Source: Candidatus Desantisbacteria bacterium CG1_02_49_89 (lineage in GTDB: Bacteria > Desantisbacteria > UBA1551). Taken from it: a stretch of DNA of 22,170 bases. The stretch spans positions 1-22,170 of the forward strand of contig MNUP01000110.1 of NCBI GenBank assembly GCA_001871075.1, given 5' to 3'. Numbering within the stretch: the first letter of the stretch is position 1; each line of letters starts with the position of its first letter. Under the pieces are notes generated by a model. It was given only the letters and a program-made list of their open reading frames with translations. It was not told where the DNA came from and did no database searches. The position numbers were made by a program, and so were the translations under genes. Below are positions 13,474 to 22,032 of the stretch, piece after piece.

Positions 13474-15993
13474 ATGCCGGAATTTACCAGGCCGGACTCT
13501 TTTTACTGGCCCGGGTACATATGGTTCTGGAACGATCGCCTGTCCGTAAGAGCCCTTTCTTCCCAGCTGCGGGATATGAACAGGCATAAGGCGAAAAGCG
13601 TCTGGCCCCTGCCGACGCCAAGGGATTTCAGGCCTGATTCTATGCCCACATCCCTTGACCCGGATTATCTTTCAAAAGAATACCTGAAAAGATATAAATA
13701 CGCGGTTAAAGAGGCCCATCGGCTTGGTATGAAAGTCTGGCTTTACGACGAAGGAGGCTGGCCTTCAGGATCGGCTTGCGGCAGGATCGTTAAGGAAAAT
13801 CCTGCTTTGGCCCAGCAATATCTTTGCCGCAGGGAGATCAAACCCAAACCCAAAGAATTAGTAAAGGTTCCCGGGAATTGCCTCTCCGCCTTTTTGTATC
13901 ACGGCCCAAGTTTTATCAGGCGGTTGATCCCCGGGCAGGAAATAAAGATCAGCCGGGCCGGTTTCAGGCTGGAGATCTTCAGTGCCGGGCGCGCGGACGC
14001 GACACGATACCCGGATTTACTGAACCCGGAGGCAACCAGGGAGTTTATCAGGCTGACACACGAGGCATACAAGAAAACCGCGGGCAATTACTTCGGCAAT
14101 ACTATCCCTTTGGTATTCACCGACGAACCAAAGGTTGCCAACCCGCCCTGGACCAACGGTCTGGATAGAGATTTCAGAAGAAAAAAGGGGTATGACATAA
14201 TAAAAAAACTTCCCGCGATCTTCGGCGCCGGCAACCGGGAAGGCATGCGGGCCAGGATCGATTTTTATGACTGGTGGTCCCGGCGTTTTGCAGGGGCATA
14301 TTTCGGTCAGATCCAAAGATGGTGCAGAAAGAACGATCTTCTGTCTGCCGGCCATCTGGGAGGCGAGGACGACACCCTTGGGTCCGGGATATACGGATAC
14401 GGCCATATCCTGCGCATCCTGAGAAAGTTTGATATACCGGGCGTGGATACCATCTGGAGACAGATATTTCCGGGAACAGAGAAAAGGTCCGGCAATGCCT
14501 GGGGCGCATTCGTTATCGCAAGAAACCACCATTTTCCCAAATATGCATCCACGGCAGCCCATCAGGAAGGAACGCCCTGGGCATTGACAGAGTCCTTTTG
14601 TGTTTACGGCAGCGGGTTGACCCCGGCGCATATGAAATGGATCACGGATTTCCAGTATGTAAGGGGAATAAATATAATGACGATAGGTTCATACCCCCTG
14701 TCCACAAAGGGATATTATATGGCCGGACAGCGGCCGATGTTTTGCCCGAGTAATCCCCTGTGGAAATATATGGAGGAATACCATACCTATACAGCGAGGC
14801 TAAGCTATCTCCTCAGCCTGGGCAGGCCGGTGATAGAAACAGCGGTTTATTATCCTGTAAGGGATATATGGGCGGGCGGACCTGATGCCGGGAAGATCGC
14901 GGGGTCCAACGATGCCCTGGCAAAGACACTGCTTGAAAACCAGCGCGATTTTGATTTCATAGACGACGATATCCTGGAAAGAAAATCAACAAGGGTGGTA
15001 AACGGCAGGCTGAAAGCAGGGCGCATGGAATACCGCGCCGTGTGCGTTTCAAGATCAGGGTGGATGAGTGAGAAATCAAAAGCAAAATTATCTGAATTTG
15101 CGTCCCGGGGCGGCAGGGTCCTGCGGATAGATAACAGGAAAAATTTTAAGCTGACAAAATATATTAATCCTTTAGTCTGCGTGGAACCAAGGAACAGCGC
15201 GGTCAGGGTATGCAAGCGAAAGCTTGAGAACGGCAGCCTGTATTTCCTCTCCAACGAAGGCACCGGAAAGGTGAAATGCACTATCAGGTTTGCTGAAGAT
15301 CTTCCAATGGTCAGGATCGACCCGGAAACAGGGAAATGCTGCAAGCCGTCCGGGGCGTTTTATTCAAAAGGAATGTGGGCATTGCCGCTCAGTCTTGAAT
15401 TCGCCGGTTCCTGCGTTATCTTCTTCACGCGAGAGGACCTGCACCTGGCGCCTGCGCCCTTAGAAGCCGGGCAGGAACTCCTCTCTATCAAAACAGGATG
15501 GTCGTTGCGCGGGATAAGATCCTACCGCATCGGAAAGCGTGATTTTGAGATAGATGAACTGGACAAGAAACCGGTTCCGGCAAGGCTCGGAGACTGGACA
15601 AGAAGCCTGGGAAAAGATTTCTCGGGAGACGCGGAATACAGCGCGGAGTTTGAATGCGGCGGGGTTGTGGCAGAATGTGCCGGGGTACTGGACCTGGGAG
15701 AAGTCAGATATGCCTGTCAGGTATCACTCAACGGAAAAGACCTCGGCAAAAGTGCCTGGCAGCCCTTCTCTTTTCCGGTGAAAGGCCTGGTTAAAAAAGG
15801 GAAAAACCGGCTCAAGATAATAGTGACCAATACACTGGCAAACCAGTTTGTTACAACCCGGGTATTTGACAGATACCGGGAAAATGTAATCGGCCCCTAT
15901 CACAAGATCGCGCTCAATTTCGAGCCGGATTCAATGCCAAGCGGGCTCTTCGGCCCGGTAAGGATTATGCGCTGCCCCGGGAGCGCTAAATGA
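13474..15993 (+). CDS. Glycoside hydrolase, GH106 (alpha-L-rhamnosidase)-like
   Basis: This is a large protein of 839 residues from the first ATG. The barrel opens with YWPGYIWFWNDRLSVRALSS (11-30) and RLGMKVWLYDEGGWPSGSA (83-101), a pattern I associate with GH106-type alpha-L-rhamnosidases and their relatives. Candidate catalytic acids are Glu218 in FTDEP and Glu373 in LTESF, assigned by motif only. The C-terminus (about 735-835) is a GH2-like beta-sandwich with VSLNGKDLGKSAWQPFSFPV and KNRLKIIVTNTLANQ. No signal peptide is visible from either start, so a cytoplasmic or periplasm-independent role is likely. It overlaps the GH38-like gene by ATGA (15990-15993). GH106 assignment is likely at superfamily level; rhamnose specificity is an inference. 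Confidence 0.75.
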   Translation: MPEFTRPDSFYWPGYIWFWNDRLSVRALSSQLRDMNRHKAKSVWPLPTPRDFRPDSMPTSLDPDYLSKEYLKRYKYAVKEAHRLGMKVWLYDEGGWPSGSACGRIVKENPALAQQYLCRREIKPKPKELVKVPGNCLSAFLYHGPSFIRRLIPGQEIKISRAGFRLEIFSAGRADATRYPDLLNPEATREFIRLTHEAYKKTAGNYFGNTIPLVFTDEPKVANPPWTNGLDRDFRRKKGYDIIKKLPAIFGAGNREGMRARIDFYDWWSRRFAGAYFGQIQRWCRKNDLLSAGHLGGEDDTLGSGIYGYGHILRILRKFDIPGVDTIWRQIFPGTEKRSGNAWGAFVIARNHHFPKYASTAAHQEGTPWALTESFCVYGSGLTPAHMKWITDFQYVRGINIMTIGSYPLSTKGYYMAGQRPMFCPSNPLWKYMEEYHTYTARLSYLLSLGRPVIETAVYYPVRDIWAGGPDAGKIAGSNDALAKTLLENQRDFDFIDDDILERKSTRVVNGRLKAGRMEYRAVCVSRSGWMSEKSKAKLSEFASRGGRVLRIDNRKNFKLTKYINPLVCVEPRNSAVRVCKRKLENGSLYFLSNEGTGKVKCTIRFAEDLPMVRIDPETGKCCKPSGAFYSKGMWALPLSLEFAGSCVIFFTREDLHLAPAPLEAGQELLSIKTGWSLRGIRSYRIGKRDFEIDELDKKPVPARLGDWTRSLGKDFSGDAEYSAEFECGGVVAECAGVLDLGEVRYACQVSLNGKDLGKSAWQPFSFPVKGLVKKGKNRLKIIVTNTLANQFVTTRVFDRYRENVIGPYHKIALNFEPDSMPSGLFGPVRIMRCPGSAK

Positions 15994-18257
15994 TCAAAAA
16001 AGTGTTCGTGGTCCATCACAGCCACACGGACATAGGTTATACCGATATCCAGGCGAAGATCTTCAGGGACCACGTGAAATTTCTGGACCAGGCGCTTGAA
16101 TACTGCAGGGAAACTGACGGCTATCCGCGGGATTCTCAGTTCAGGTGGACCTGCGAGACTTCGTGGATGGCAAAGAATTACCTGGAACACAGGCCGGGAA
16201 AGGTCCGGGAATTCATCAGAAGGGTTAAAGAAGGAAGGGTCGAGATCACCGCTCTTTACCTGAACGTGACAGAGCTGTACACCGCGGAAGAGCTTATCCG
16301 CTCCATATACTTTGCAAAGGGATTAGAAAAGAGATACGGGATCAAGATCGTCTCGGCGATGAACTCCGACGTTCCGGGTATGTCCTGGGTCCTGCCCCAG
16401 GTCCTGGCAAAAGCAGGCATAAAATATTTTTCAATGTCCACCAATCCCATCAGGTCTTTCAGGCCGGAGGTCCCCTATCCTTTCTACTGGGTATCTCCCG
16501 GGGGCGGAAAGGTCCTTGCCTGGAACACGGAATCAAAAGAGCCTGGCAGCTGGTACGGCAGAGGATATTCACTGGGCCTGGGGGAAAGCTATGAAAAAGT
16601 CTCAGGGCTCCTGCCGGGATATCTGCGGAAACTGGAAAAAGAAGGATGTCCGTATGACGCGGTTTGCATCAGGACCGCGATGGATAACGCGGGCCCGCAC
16701 ATTGAGCTGTCAAAGATCGCGCGGGAATGGAATGAAAAACACGGGTCGCCGAAAATAATAGTTGCCACGAACAGGGAGTACTTTGAATACATGGAGCGAA
16801 AGTACGGCCGCAGGCTCCCTTTTTACAAGCTTGCCTGGCCTGACTGGTGGGCGGACGGCAACGCTTCCGCGGCGCGCGAAACAGGCATTTCAAGGGATAC
16901 GCACAGAAAATTGATCGATATTGAGAAGGCAGCTTCCTTTCTTTCCCTGTTTGACGAAAAATACCCGAAAGAAAGAATAGACAGGATATGGGATAACCTG
17001 ATGTTCTTTGACGAGCACACCTGGGGCTCAAGGTACAGCATAAGCAAGCCGCGATGTTTCCAGTCAAGGTCCCAGTGGGCTGTAAAATCCTCGTTTATCC
17101 GTAAAGCGCGCGCGGAAAGCGTAAAACTGCTTGGCTCGCTTTCACAGAAACTTTCCAAAAAGATAAAGACCTCTCTTAAGAATAAACTTTATTTTGCCGG
17201 AAACAGCATGGAGGGCAAATTTTACAGGATCACCCTTGATCCTGTTACCGGCGGGATAAAAAGCCTGTTTGATAAGGAATTAAAAAGGGAACTCGTTGGC
17301 CAAAATTCCTCCTGCAGGTTTAACCAGTATATCTATGAGGAGATCGTTTCCAAAGAAGGAAGAAGGGCGATATATGACGATACGGCCGGCTGCCCGGGCC
17401 CTAAGAAGCGAGACGCGAAATTCAGAAGGACAAGCCCGGGATCCTGCAGGATAACAAAAGGCAGGAATGATACTCTTGCCTGCAGCCTGATCGCGGCAAT
17501 AAGGGCAAGGGGATGCCAGTCGGTCAGGCAGGAGATCATTCTTTACGGGAACGAGAAAAGAATAGACATCGTAGATACCCTTTCAAAAAAAGAAACGCTT
17601 ATGCCGGAATCGATCTATTACGCCTTTCCCTTTAATTTCAGGAACCCTGAGATAAAGTTCGAGATCGCCGGGGCAATAATGAGGCCTGAGAAAGACCAGC
17701 TGCCAGGCACAGCGAAAGATTATTATTCCATCCAGGACTGGGTCTCTGTTTCCGGAGGCGGCTGCTCAGCGGTCTGGGTCAGCAGGGACGCGCCCCTGGT
17801 CCAGTTCAACAGGATAAACACGGGAAAATGGATCACCGGCAGGCTGAAGATCAAGAACGGAAATATTTTCTCCTGGGTAATGAATAATTACTGGTACACT
17901 AACTTCAGGGCAAGCCAGGGCGGGAAAACGGTTTTCAGGTACAGTATTACGAGTTTTAAAGGGAACGCTGAAAATTCAGAAGCAGAGCGGTTCGCGCGAT
18001 CGTGCCTTAACCCGCGGGACCGGGAATTCTGCTCTGCGGACAAAAAGAATCTTACTTTCCTGGCATTCAAAAGAGCGGAAGACGAAAACGGGATTATCAT
18101 CAGGATGCGGGAAACCGAAGGCAGGGATACGGCTGTAAACATATCCTTTCCCTGTTTTGACGTTCAGAAGGCATGCCTGTGCTCCATTGATGAAAAAGAG
18201 ATCGAGTCCCTTCCGGTCCGGGAGAACAGTAATAAAGCTGCCTGTAAAGAAATTTGA
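15990..18257 (+). CDS. Glycoside hydrolase family 38-like alpha-mannosidase
   Basis: This 755-residue protein has GH38 N-terminal domain landmarks. HSHTDIGYT (10-18) supplies the zinc-binding His12-x-Asp14. MNSDVPGMSWVLPQVL (124-139) places Asp127 as nucleophile and zinc ligand. FFDEHTWGSRYS (339-350) holds the late zinc ligand His343. A helical middle and a long beta-sandwich C-terminal half (from about 390) complete the family plan, though at 755 residues it is shorter than many bacterial alpha-mannosidases of 800-1000. Zinc-dependent retaining hydrolysis of alpha-mannosides is the family reaction, but distant members may use other sugars. The start codon overlaps the stop of the GH106-like gene, so the two are coupled and probably attack the same heteroglycan. 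Confidence 0.82.
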   Translation: MIKKVFVVHHSHTDIGYTDIQAKIFRDHVKFLDQALEYCRETDGYPRDSQFRWTCETSWMAKNYLEHRPGKVREFIRRVKEGRVEITALYLNVTELYTAEELIRSIYFAKGLEKRYGIKIVSAMNSDVPGMSWVLPQVLAKAGIKYFSMSTNPIRSFRPEVPYPFYWVSPGGGKVLAWNTESKEPGSWYGRGYSLGLGESYEKVSGLLPGYLRKLEKEGCPYDAVCIRTAMDNAGPHIELSKIAREWNEKHGSPKIIVATNREYFEYMERKYGRRLPFYKLAWPDWWADGNASAARETGISRDTHRKLIDIEKAASFLSLFDEKYPKERIDRIWDNLMFFDEHTWGSRYSISKPRCFQSRSQWAVKSSFIRKARAESVKLLGSLSQKLSKKIKTSLKNKLYFAGNSMEGKFYRITLDPVTGGIKSLFDKELKRELVGQNSSCRFNQYIYEEIVSKEGRRAIYDDTAGCPGPKKRDAKFRRTSPGSCRITKGRNDTLACSLIAAIRARGCQSVRQEIILYGNEKRIDIVDTLSKKETLMPESIYYAFPFNFRNPEIKFEIAGAIMRPEKDQLPGTAKDYYSIQDWVSVSGGGCSAVWVSRDAPLVQFNRINTGKWITGRLKIKNGNIFSWVMNNYWYTNFRASQGGKTVFRYSITSFKGNAENSEAERFARSCLNPRDREFCSADKKNLTFLAFKRAEDENGIIIRMRETEGRDTAVNISFPCFDVQKACLCSIDEKEIESLPVRENSNKAACKEI

Positions 18258-18337
18258 AATAATCACGCTAAAGATAAAAGCAAAATCCGCGCGCCCGAGC
18301 TAAATACTAACGCTCTGTAACACTAATTCCGACAACC

Positions 18338-18387
18338 AAATCCCCCTCTTGCTCCCCCCTTTCTCAAAGGGGGGTGAGGGGGGATTT
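18338..18387. repeat. C/G-rich double-stem palindrome
   Basis: CCCCCCTTT (18354-18362) pairs perfectly with AAAGGGGGG (18366-18374) around a 3-nt loop. The outer AAATCCCCCTC (18338-18348) pairs with GAGGGGGGATTT (18376-18387) with one extra G. It may stop transcription after the GH38-like gene but has no T-run. A related half-element lies at 21026-21045. Confidence 0.7.
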
Positions 18388-18402
18388 ATTCGTCAAGCTT
18401 GA

Positions 18403-18711
18403 ATGTCACAATGCACTAACGTAGGGGGAAATACGAGAAATTATTATAATGTTTGTTTCCGCAATATGATCATAGGAATTGCCGGGATCCTTCTTTTGTG
18501 CGGCCCGGCATTTGCCGCGGACCAGGCCATGACCGCCGCGGTCCTGGACCTGGACGCGAAGGAAGGGATCTCACAGGGCGTGGTCTCAACCATTACCGAT
18601 TACCTGCGCACACAGCTTGTAAACACGAACAGGTTCAATATCGTCACGAGAGAGAATATGGACCAGGTCCTGAAGGAGCAGAATTTCCAGTTGTCTGGCT
18701 GCACAAGCTAG
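18403..18711 (+). CDS. CsgG/LpoB-like N-terminal part, ended by an in-frame amber codon
   Basis: The 102-residue product carries a signal-peptide-like segment MIIGIAGILLLCGPAFAADQ (residues 22-41), so the alternative ATG at 18466 is also possible. Neither start has a clear ribosome binding site. It continues with AVLDLDAKEGISQGVVSTIT, YLRTQLVNTNRFNIVTREN and MDQVLKEQNFQLSGCTS, the usual opening of CsgG/LpoB-like envelope lipoprotein or periplasmic domains. It stops at TAG in the middle of the conserved CTS-x-EC region, and the same frame continues as the next entry without a break. As it stands this is either a truncated gene, a sequencing or point-mutation artefact, or the first part of a readthrough product of about 520-541 residues. 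Confidence 0.7.
   Translation: MSQCTNVGGNTRNYYNVCFRNMIIGIAGILLLCGPAFAADQAMTAAVLDLDAKEGISQGVVSTITDYLRTQLVNTNRFNIVTRENMDQVLKEQNFQLSGCTS
18709..18711 (+). other. In-frame amber codon inside a conserved motif
   Basis: The codons read TGC ACA AGC TAG GAG TGC (C T S stop E C). Related proteins have Gln, Glu, Asp or Ser at this position, and CAG or GAG is one base from TAG. TAG also ends several neighbouring genes (at 1633, 4998, 8265, 21005 and 21770), so it is an ordinary stop in this genome. Confidence 0.8.
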
Positions 18712-18720
18712 GAGTGCATT

Positions 18721-20028
18721 GTGCAGATGGGCCAGCTCCTGGGTGTGAACAAGATGTTCACCGGCTCGATCGGGAAGGTCGGCACCACGTATGTCATCAA
18801 CCTGAAGATCATTAATGTTGAAAGCGGCAAGATAGACAGGGCTGAGGCGGAAATGGCTTATTCCGAGGACCAGCTTCTGCCCGCAACCCAGAACCTCGCT
18901 AAAAAAATGGCAGGGCTGGCAACACAGCCGCTCGCAGGGCAGCAGCCCCAGGCAAAAACATTTGTTGAGCCTCAGCAGCCGGAAAAAATCACGCCTCCCG
19001 GATCACTCGGCGCCAATATAACCAGCATAACGGATAATTTCGCGAGATCCTTCGGTCTTTCAGTCAGGGATGGAGCGCTTGTGCTGGGCGTTGTCAAAGA
19101 AAGCACCGCTGATAAAGCACAGGTTAAAAAAGGTGACGTGATCACAGGATTCAACGGCACCGAAATTAAAAGCAGTTTTAACCTGATTTCGCTTATAAGC
19201 AAAACCCTTGCCGGGGATAACGTTAAGCTGAAAGTACTGCGCGGGGGCAAAGAGATCACGATCGAAACCGTGATGCAAAAGGCCGTTTCAAGCGAAGAGG
19301 TATCCTGCGACTTTTTTGGGCTGACTGTCCTGGATACCAGGGATGGTTTCCTTATAACCGGAATAAAGAAAGGGACCTTTGACGGGAACTCGGAAGTTGA
19401 GGTCGGGGATATGATAAAGGAAATAAACGGCCAGGAGTTCAATTACATAGCGGATTTCTACAGCGCAATAACAATGGCCGGAAGCTCAGCCGGTCTGCTG
19501 GTCGAAAGGGGTAACGCGCCTGTCAAAGCGACGGTATCAATGATCGAAAAAATAGGGATCGGCGCGTACTGGGCGCTGACCGGGATGTCGGGCGGAAGCC
19601 TTGCCCCGGGATTCACTCTGTGCAACTACGCGCCTGATGACCCCGGCAATAACATGGAAATGGACTTCAGGTTCTGGAAATCTGCCAGCGGCCTTAATGA
19701 CATGGAGCTCATCCTCGGTTATCCGTTTGTCTTCGTTTATCCCATAAAGACATACACGGTCACGCTTTTCCTGGGAGGCAACTGCAGGATGGAGTTCGGC
19801 GATATCCCCGGCTTCTCTGATTATTTCGGCACCGACATAGGTTTCCTCGCCAAGAGCGGCGTGGAATTTTTCGCCGGGCCAGCGGGATTTTTCTTTGAAG
19901 GCGGAGTGGACGTTATTATGCTCGGTTTGGCAAACTGGACAGACGCCGCGAATAAGGATCAGAAGACCCTGAGGTCTACAATTGACGTGTATTTCCCTAT
20001 TAGCGCCGGCGTCCGCTTTTACTTTTAA
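18721..20028 (+). CDS. CsgG/LpoB-like C-terminal part with two PDZ domains and a barrel-like tail
   Basis: Annotated from GTG 18721, this 435-residue frame is in phase with 18403-18711. It begins with the second half of the CsgG/LpoB-like fold (MGQLLGVNKMFTGSIGKVGT, then YVINLKIINVESGKI). After a Gln/Pro-rich linker (about 68-92) come two PDZ-like domains. The first (about 98-186) has KKGDVITGFNGTEI, and the second (about 197-275) has EVGDMIKEINGQEF. The remainder (276-435) alternates hydrophobic and polar residues and ends in RFYF, like the terminal strand of an outer-membrane beta-barrel. No ribosome binding site supports independent initiation here, so the piece is probably translated only if the amber is read through, or not at all. 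Confidence 0.7.
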   Translation: MQMGQLLGVNKMFTGSIGKVGTTYVINLKIINVESGKIDRAEAEMAYSEDQLLPATQNLAKKMAGLATQPLAGQQPQAKTFVEPQQPEKITPPGSLGANITSITDNFARSFGLSVRDGALVLGVVKESTADKAQVKKGDVITGFNGTEIKSSFNLISLISKTLAGDNVKLKVLRGGKEITIETVMQKAVSSEEVSCDFFGLTVLDTRDGFLITGIKKGTFDGNSEVEVGDMIKEINGQEFNYIADFYSAITMAGSSAGLLVERGNAPVKATVSMIEKIGIGAYWALTGMSGGSLAPGFTLCNYAPDDPGNNMEMDFRFWKSASGLNDMELILGYPFVFVYPIKTYTVTLFLGGNCRMEFGDIPGFSDYFGTDIGFLAKSGVEFFAGPAGFFFEGGVDVIMLGLANWTDAANKDQKTLRSTIDVYFPISAGVRFYF

Positions 20029-20048
20029 ATAAGGCCGGCATCAAAGCC

Positions 20049-20108
20049 ACCCTCTCCTTCGTCCTCTCCCCTTGAGGGAGAGGATTAAGGTGAGGGGGAG
20101 AATTTTTC
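20049..20108 (+). terminator. Probable terminator-like hairpin after the PDZ/barrel gene
   Basis: CCTCTCCC (20063-20070) pairs with GGGAGAGG (20076-20083) around CTTGA, and an imperfect outer stem pairs CCCTC-T-CCTT with AAGG-T-GAGGG. AATTTTTCT follows shortly after. The sequence also resembles a dispersed C/T-rich palindrome found in many genomes, so terminator function is inferred. Confidence 0.5.
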
Positions 20109-20147
20109 TGTGCTGGGAGAAACCATTATTTTAAACGGAGGTGTTGA

Positions 20148-21005
20148 ATGAAAGTAGCAATAAGGGACAGCATGGTAGAACCAAAGAACCTGGATGACCT
20201 GGCCAAGGGACTTGTGGAGGTCGGGGTAAGCAGTTTTGAGCTCTGGATAGAAAGGGACCTTACGACGATCTGGGGAGAAAGCCTGGCAGCGCCTGACAGG
20301 CAGGAGGCGTTCGCAAAAAAGATGGGCAGGCTTAAAACCAGGGCCTGCGCCGGAATAGTGGGAAGCAATCTTGCCAACGAGAACGCTGAGCCGGAAATAG
20401 ACTACGTGGTGAAGGCGTCGCGCCTGCTCTCTGTCCTGGGCTCAAAGGTCCTGCGCATAGACGTTGTGGCGAACGAGCCGGGTAAGGAACCCAAGACCTG
20501 GCAGGAATACCTCCAGCAAGCGATAAAGTCCGTGAAGGAGGTTTTGAAAAGGACCGAGAAGCTGGGCACTGAATTCGCGGTTGAGAACCACGGTTCGATC
20601 TCAAACAGGATCGAATTCCTGCGCGGCCTGTACAAGGGGGTTGACTCTCCAAGGTTCGGCCATACGCTTGACACGGGTAATTTCTACTGGTACGGCTATC
20701 CCCTGTCCCAGATCTATAAGATATTTGAGGAGCTTGCGCCGCTCGTAAAGCACACCCATATAAAAAATATTAATTACCCCAAAGAGGAAAGGGAAAAGAC
20801 CCGGCCCATGGGATGGGAATACGAGAAATATGTCTGCCCCATCGCGGATGGTGACATAGATATCGGGAAGGTGGTGAAGCTGCTTAAAAAAGCGAAATTC
20901 AGGAACGACATCTGTATCGAGGACGAATCTCTGGGCAAGTTCCCGGTGGAGCAGAGGCGCGGGATCGTCATAAAAGACGTTGAATTCCTTAAATCCCTGT
21001 TATAG
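20148..21005 (+). CDS. Sugar phosphate isomerase/epimerase-like TIM-barrel protein
   Basis: This 285-residue protein of the xylose-isomerase-like (AP endonuclease 2) superfamily has conserved metal-binding positions: Glu146 in FAVENHG, Asp175 in TLDTGNF, His204 in KHTHIKN, and Glu258 or Glu260 in CIEDES. The length is normal and GGAGGTG precedes the ATG at 20148. Family members isomerise or epimerise sugars, inosose or hydroxypyruvate, so function cannot be narrowed. Such genes usually sit beside Gfo/Idh/MocA dehydrogenases in carbohydrate loci, as here. The stop TAG at 21003-21005 is followed by a dispersed repeat. Confidence 0.88.
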   Translation: MKVAIRDSMVEPKNLDDLAKGLVEVGVSSFELWIERDLTTIWGESLAAPDRQEAFAKKMGRLKTRACAGIVGSNLANENAEPEIDYVVKASRLLSVLGSKVLRIDVVANEPGKEPKTWQEYLQQAIKSVKEVLKRTEKLGTEFAVENHGSISNRIEFLRGLYKGVDSPRFGHTLDTGNFYWYGYPLSQIYKIFEELAPLVKHTHIKNINYPKEEREKTRPMGWEYEKYVCPIADGDIDIGKVVKLLKKAKFRNDICIEDESLGKFPVEQRRGIVIKDVEFLKSLL

Positions 21006-21017
21006 CCCATTTTCCCA

Positions 21018-21076
21018 CTTTGTAAAAGGGGGATTAAGGGGGATTTTAGTCATTGCGAGCTAAAGCGAAGCAATCT
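21018..21076. repeat. Dispersed repeats: G-rich half-element plus compact GTCATTGCGAG copy
   Basis: ACTTTGTAAAAGGGGGATTA and AGGGGGATTTT (up to 21045) resemble one arm of the palindrome at 18338-18387. A 28-bp GTCATTGCGAG...AAGCAATCT unit (21049-21076) follows and ends close to the ribosome binding site of the next gene. Confidence 0.65.
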
Positions 21077-21098
21077 ATTTTAATAAAGGGAGGGCAAA

Positions 21099-21770
21099 AT
21101 GAAGAAGCTGGTTCTGGCAGTTGCAGTTTTGTTGGTTGTGGCAGGATACTGTTCCGCAGCCGAAAAAGGCCTTGTCCTGCATTTCAAGTTTGACGAGGGT
21201 TCGGGTGATACCGTTAAGGACGCTTCAGGCAGCGGGCTTGAAGGCACGGTTAACGGAGAGGTGTCCTGGGGAGAAGGAGTGTCAGGCAAGGCGATCTCGT
21301 TTGACGGCACGTCGTTCGTGGATGTGCCATACGACGACAGGCTTGCCCCTGAAAAGTTAGTTACGATCCTCGCGTGGATAAATCCCACGGATTATGAGTT
21401 TGATTCATATAAGAACATAGTGATCTGCTGGGACAGCTACATCCTGCGCTACGACAATCCGCCTGAGGGCGGCAAGTTCTCCTTCTTCATATTCCTGGAA
21501 GGAAGCCCTGAGCCCAGGGTCCAGATGGACGCCCCCGCTCTTAAGAAATGGCACCTTGTCGCAGGGATGTGGGACGGAAAGCAGAGCCATGTTTATATTG
21601 ACGGCAAAAAGCAGTCAGTGGACAGGCCGGGAGCCCCTGCCCCGAAAGAAAACACGTTCCACATCGGCGAGGGATATGTCGGCGCGATAGACGAGCTTAA
21701 GATCTACAACCGCGTGCTGACAGACGACGAGCTGAAGGCAGTCCTTGCTGCCGGCCCCAAAGCAAAATAG
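21099..21770 (+). CDS. Secreted LamG-like (concanavalin A-like) domain protein
   Basis: This 223-residue protein has a clear signal peptide, MKKLVLAVAVLLVVAGYCSA (1-20), probably cleaved before AEKG. A single LamG/laminin-G-like jelly roll follows: LVLHFKFDEGSGDTVKDAS (about 25-43), then GKAISFDGTSFVDVPYDDRL, AWINPTDYE, WHLVAGMWDGKQSHVYIDGK and IGEGYVGAIDELKIYNRVLT, which is the closing strand pattern of the family. Such domains bind carbohydrate or other ligands outside the cytoplasm. Nothing catalytic is visible, so it is a likely binding protein. GGGAGGGC precedes the ATG. Confidence 0.88.
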   Translation: MKKLVLAVAVLLVVAGYCSAAEKGLVLHFKFDEGSGDTVKDASGSGLEGTVNGEVSWGEGVSGKAISFDGTSFVDVPYDDRLAPEKLVTILAWINPTDYEFDSYKNIVICWDSYILRYDNPPEGGKFSFFIFLEGSPEPRVQMDAPALKKWHLVAGMWDGKQSHVYIDGKKQSVDRPGAPAPKENTFHIGEGYVGAIDELKIYNRVLTDDELKAVLAAGPKAK

Positions 21771-21774
21771 AAAC

Positions 21775-21913
21775 TTAACCACACGATTACACACGATTAG
21801 TGTCATTGCGGCCGTAGAGTCATCAACCCAGTTCTGACTCGAAGGCCCCTGTATTAAATTCCGGTTTAATCGGAATTACAGGGGGAAGCATTTTGAAGCG
21901 ACGAAGCAATCTG
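21775..21913. repeat. GTCATTGCG...GAAGCAATCTG element interrupted by a hairpin
   Basis: The gene-free stretch 21771-22085 begins with ACCACACGATTACACACGA words, then GTCATTGCG (21802-21810), unrelated sequence, a hairpin, and the closing GCGACGAAGCAATCTG (to 21913). The hairpin pairs CCCCTGT (21846-21852) with ACAGGGG (21878-21884) and AATTCCG (21857-21863) with CGGAATT (21871-21877). It appears to be inserted in the dispersed repeat. Confidence 0.6.
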
Positions 21914-21929
21914 TTAATTTGTCGTAACT

Positions 21930-21978
21930 CAGGGCTTTAGCCCTGAAGGATTGCGTGTAGGGGCGGGCTTGCCCGCCC
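21930..21978. repeat. Two compact perfect palindromes
   Basis: CAGGGCT/AGCCCTG (21930-21945) and GGGCGGGC/GCCCGCCC (21961-21978), each with a TT centre, lie in the same gene-free stretch. Similar compact palindromes are common dispersed repeats in bacterial genomes. I see no gene in 21771-22085. Confidence 0.65.
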
Positions 21979-22032
21979 AATATTAAAATTTCTCCAACTA
22001 CCCTGAAAATCCATTGAAAAATAAGGAGTTTA

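Noticed and set aside
14017-14631. 204-residue open frame on the - strand
   Set aside because: It is a shadow of the GH106-like gene with no motif and no leader.
18709-18711. Genome-wide reassignment of TAG
   Set aside because: Several intact genes in the window end in TAG at natural C-termini followed by repeats.
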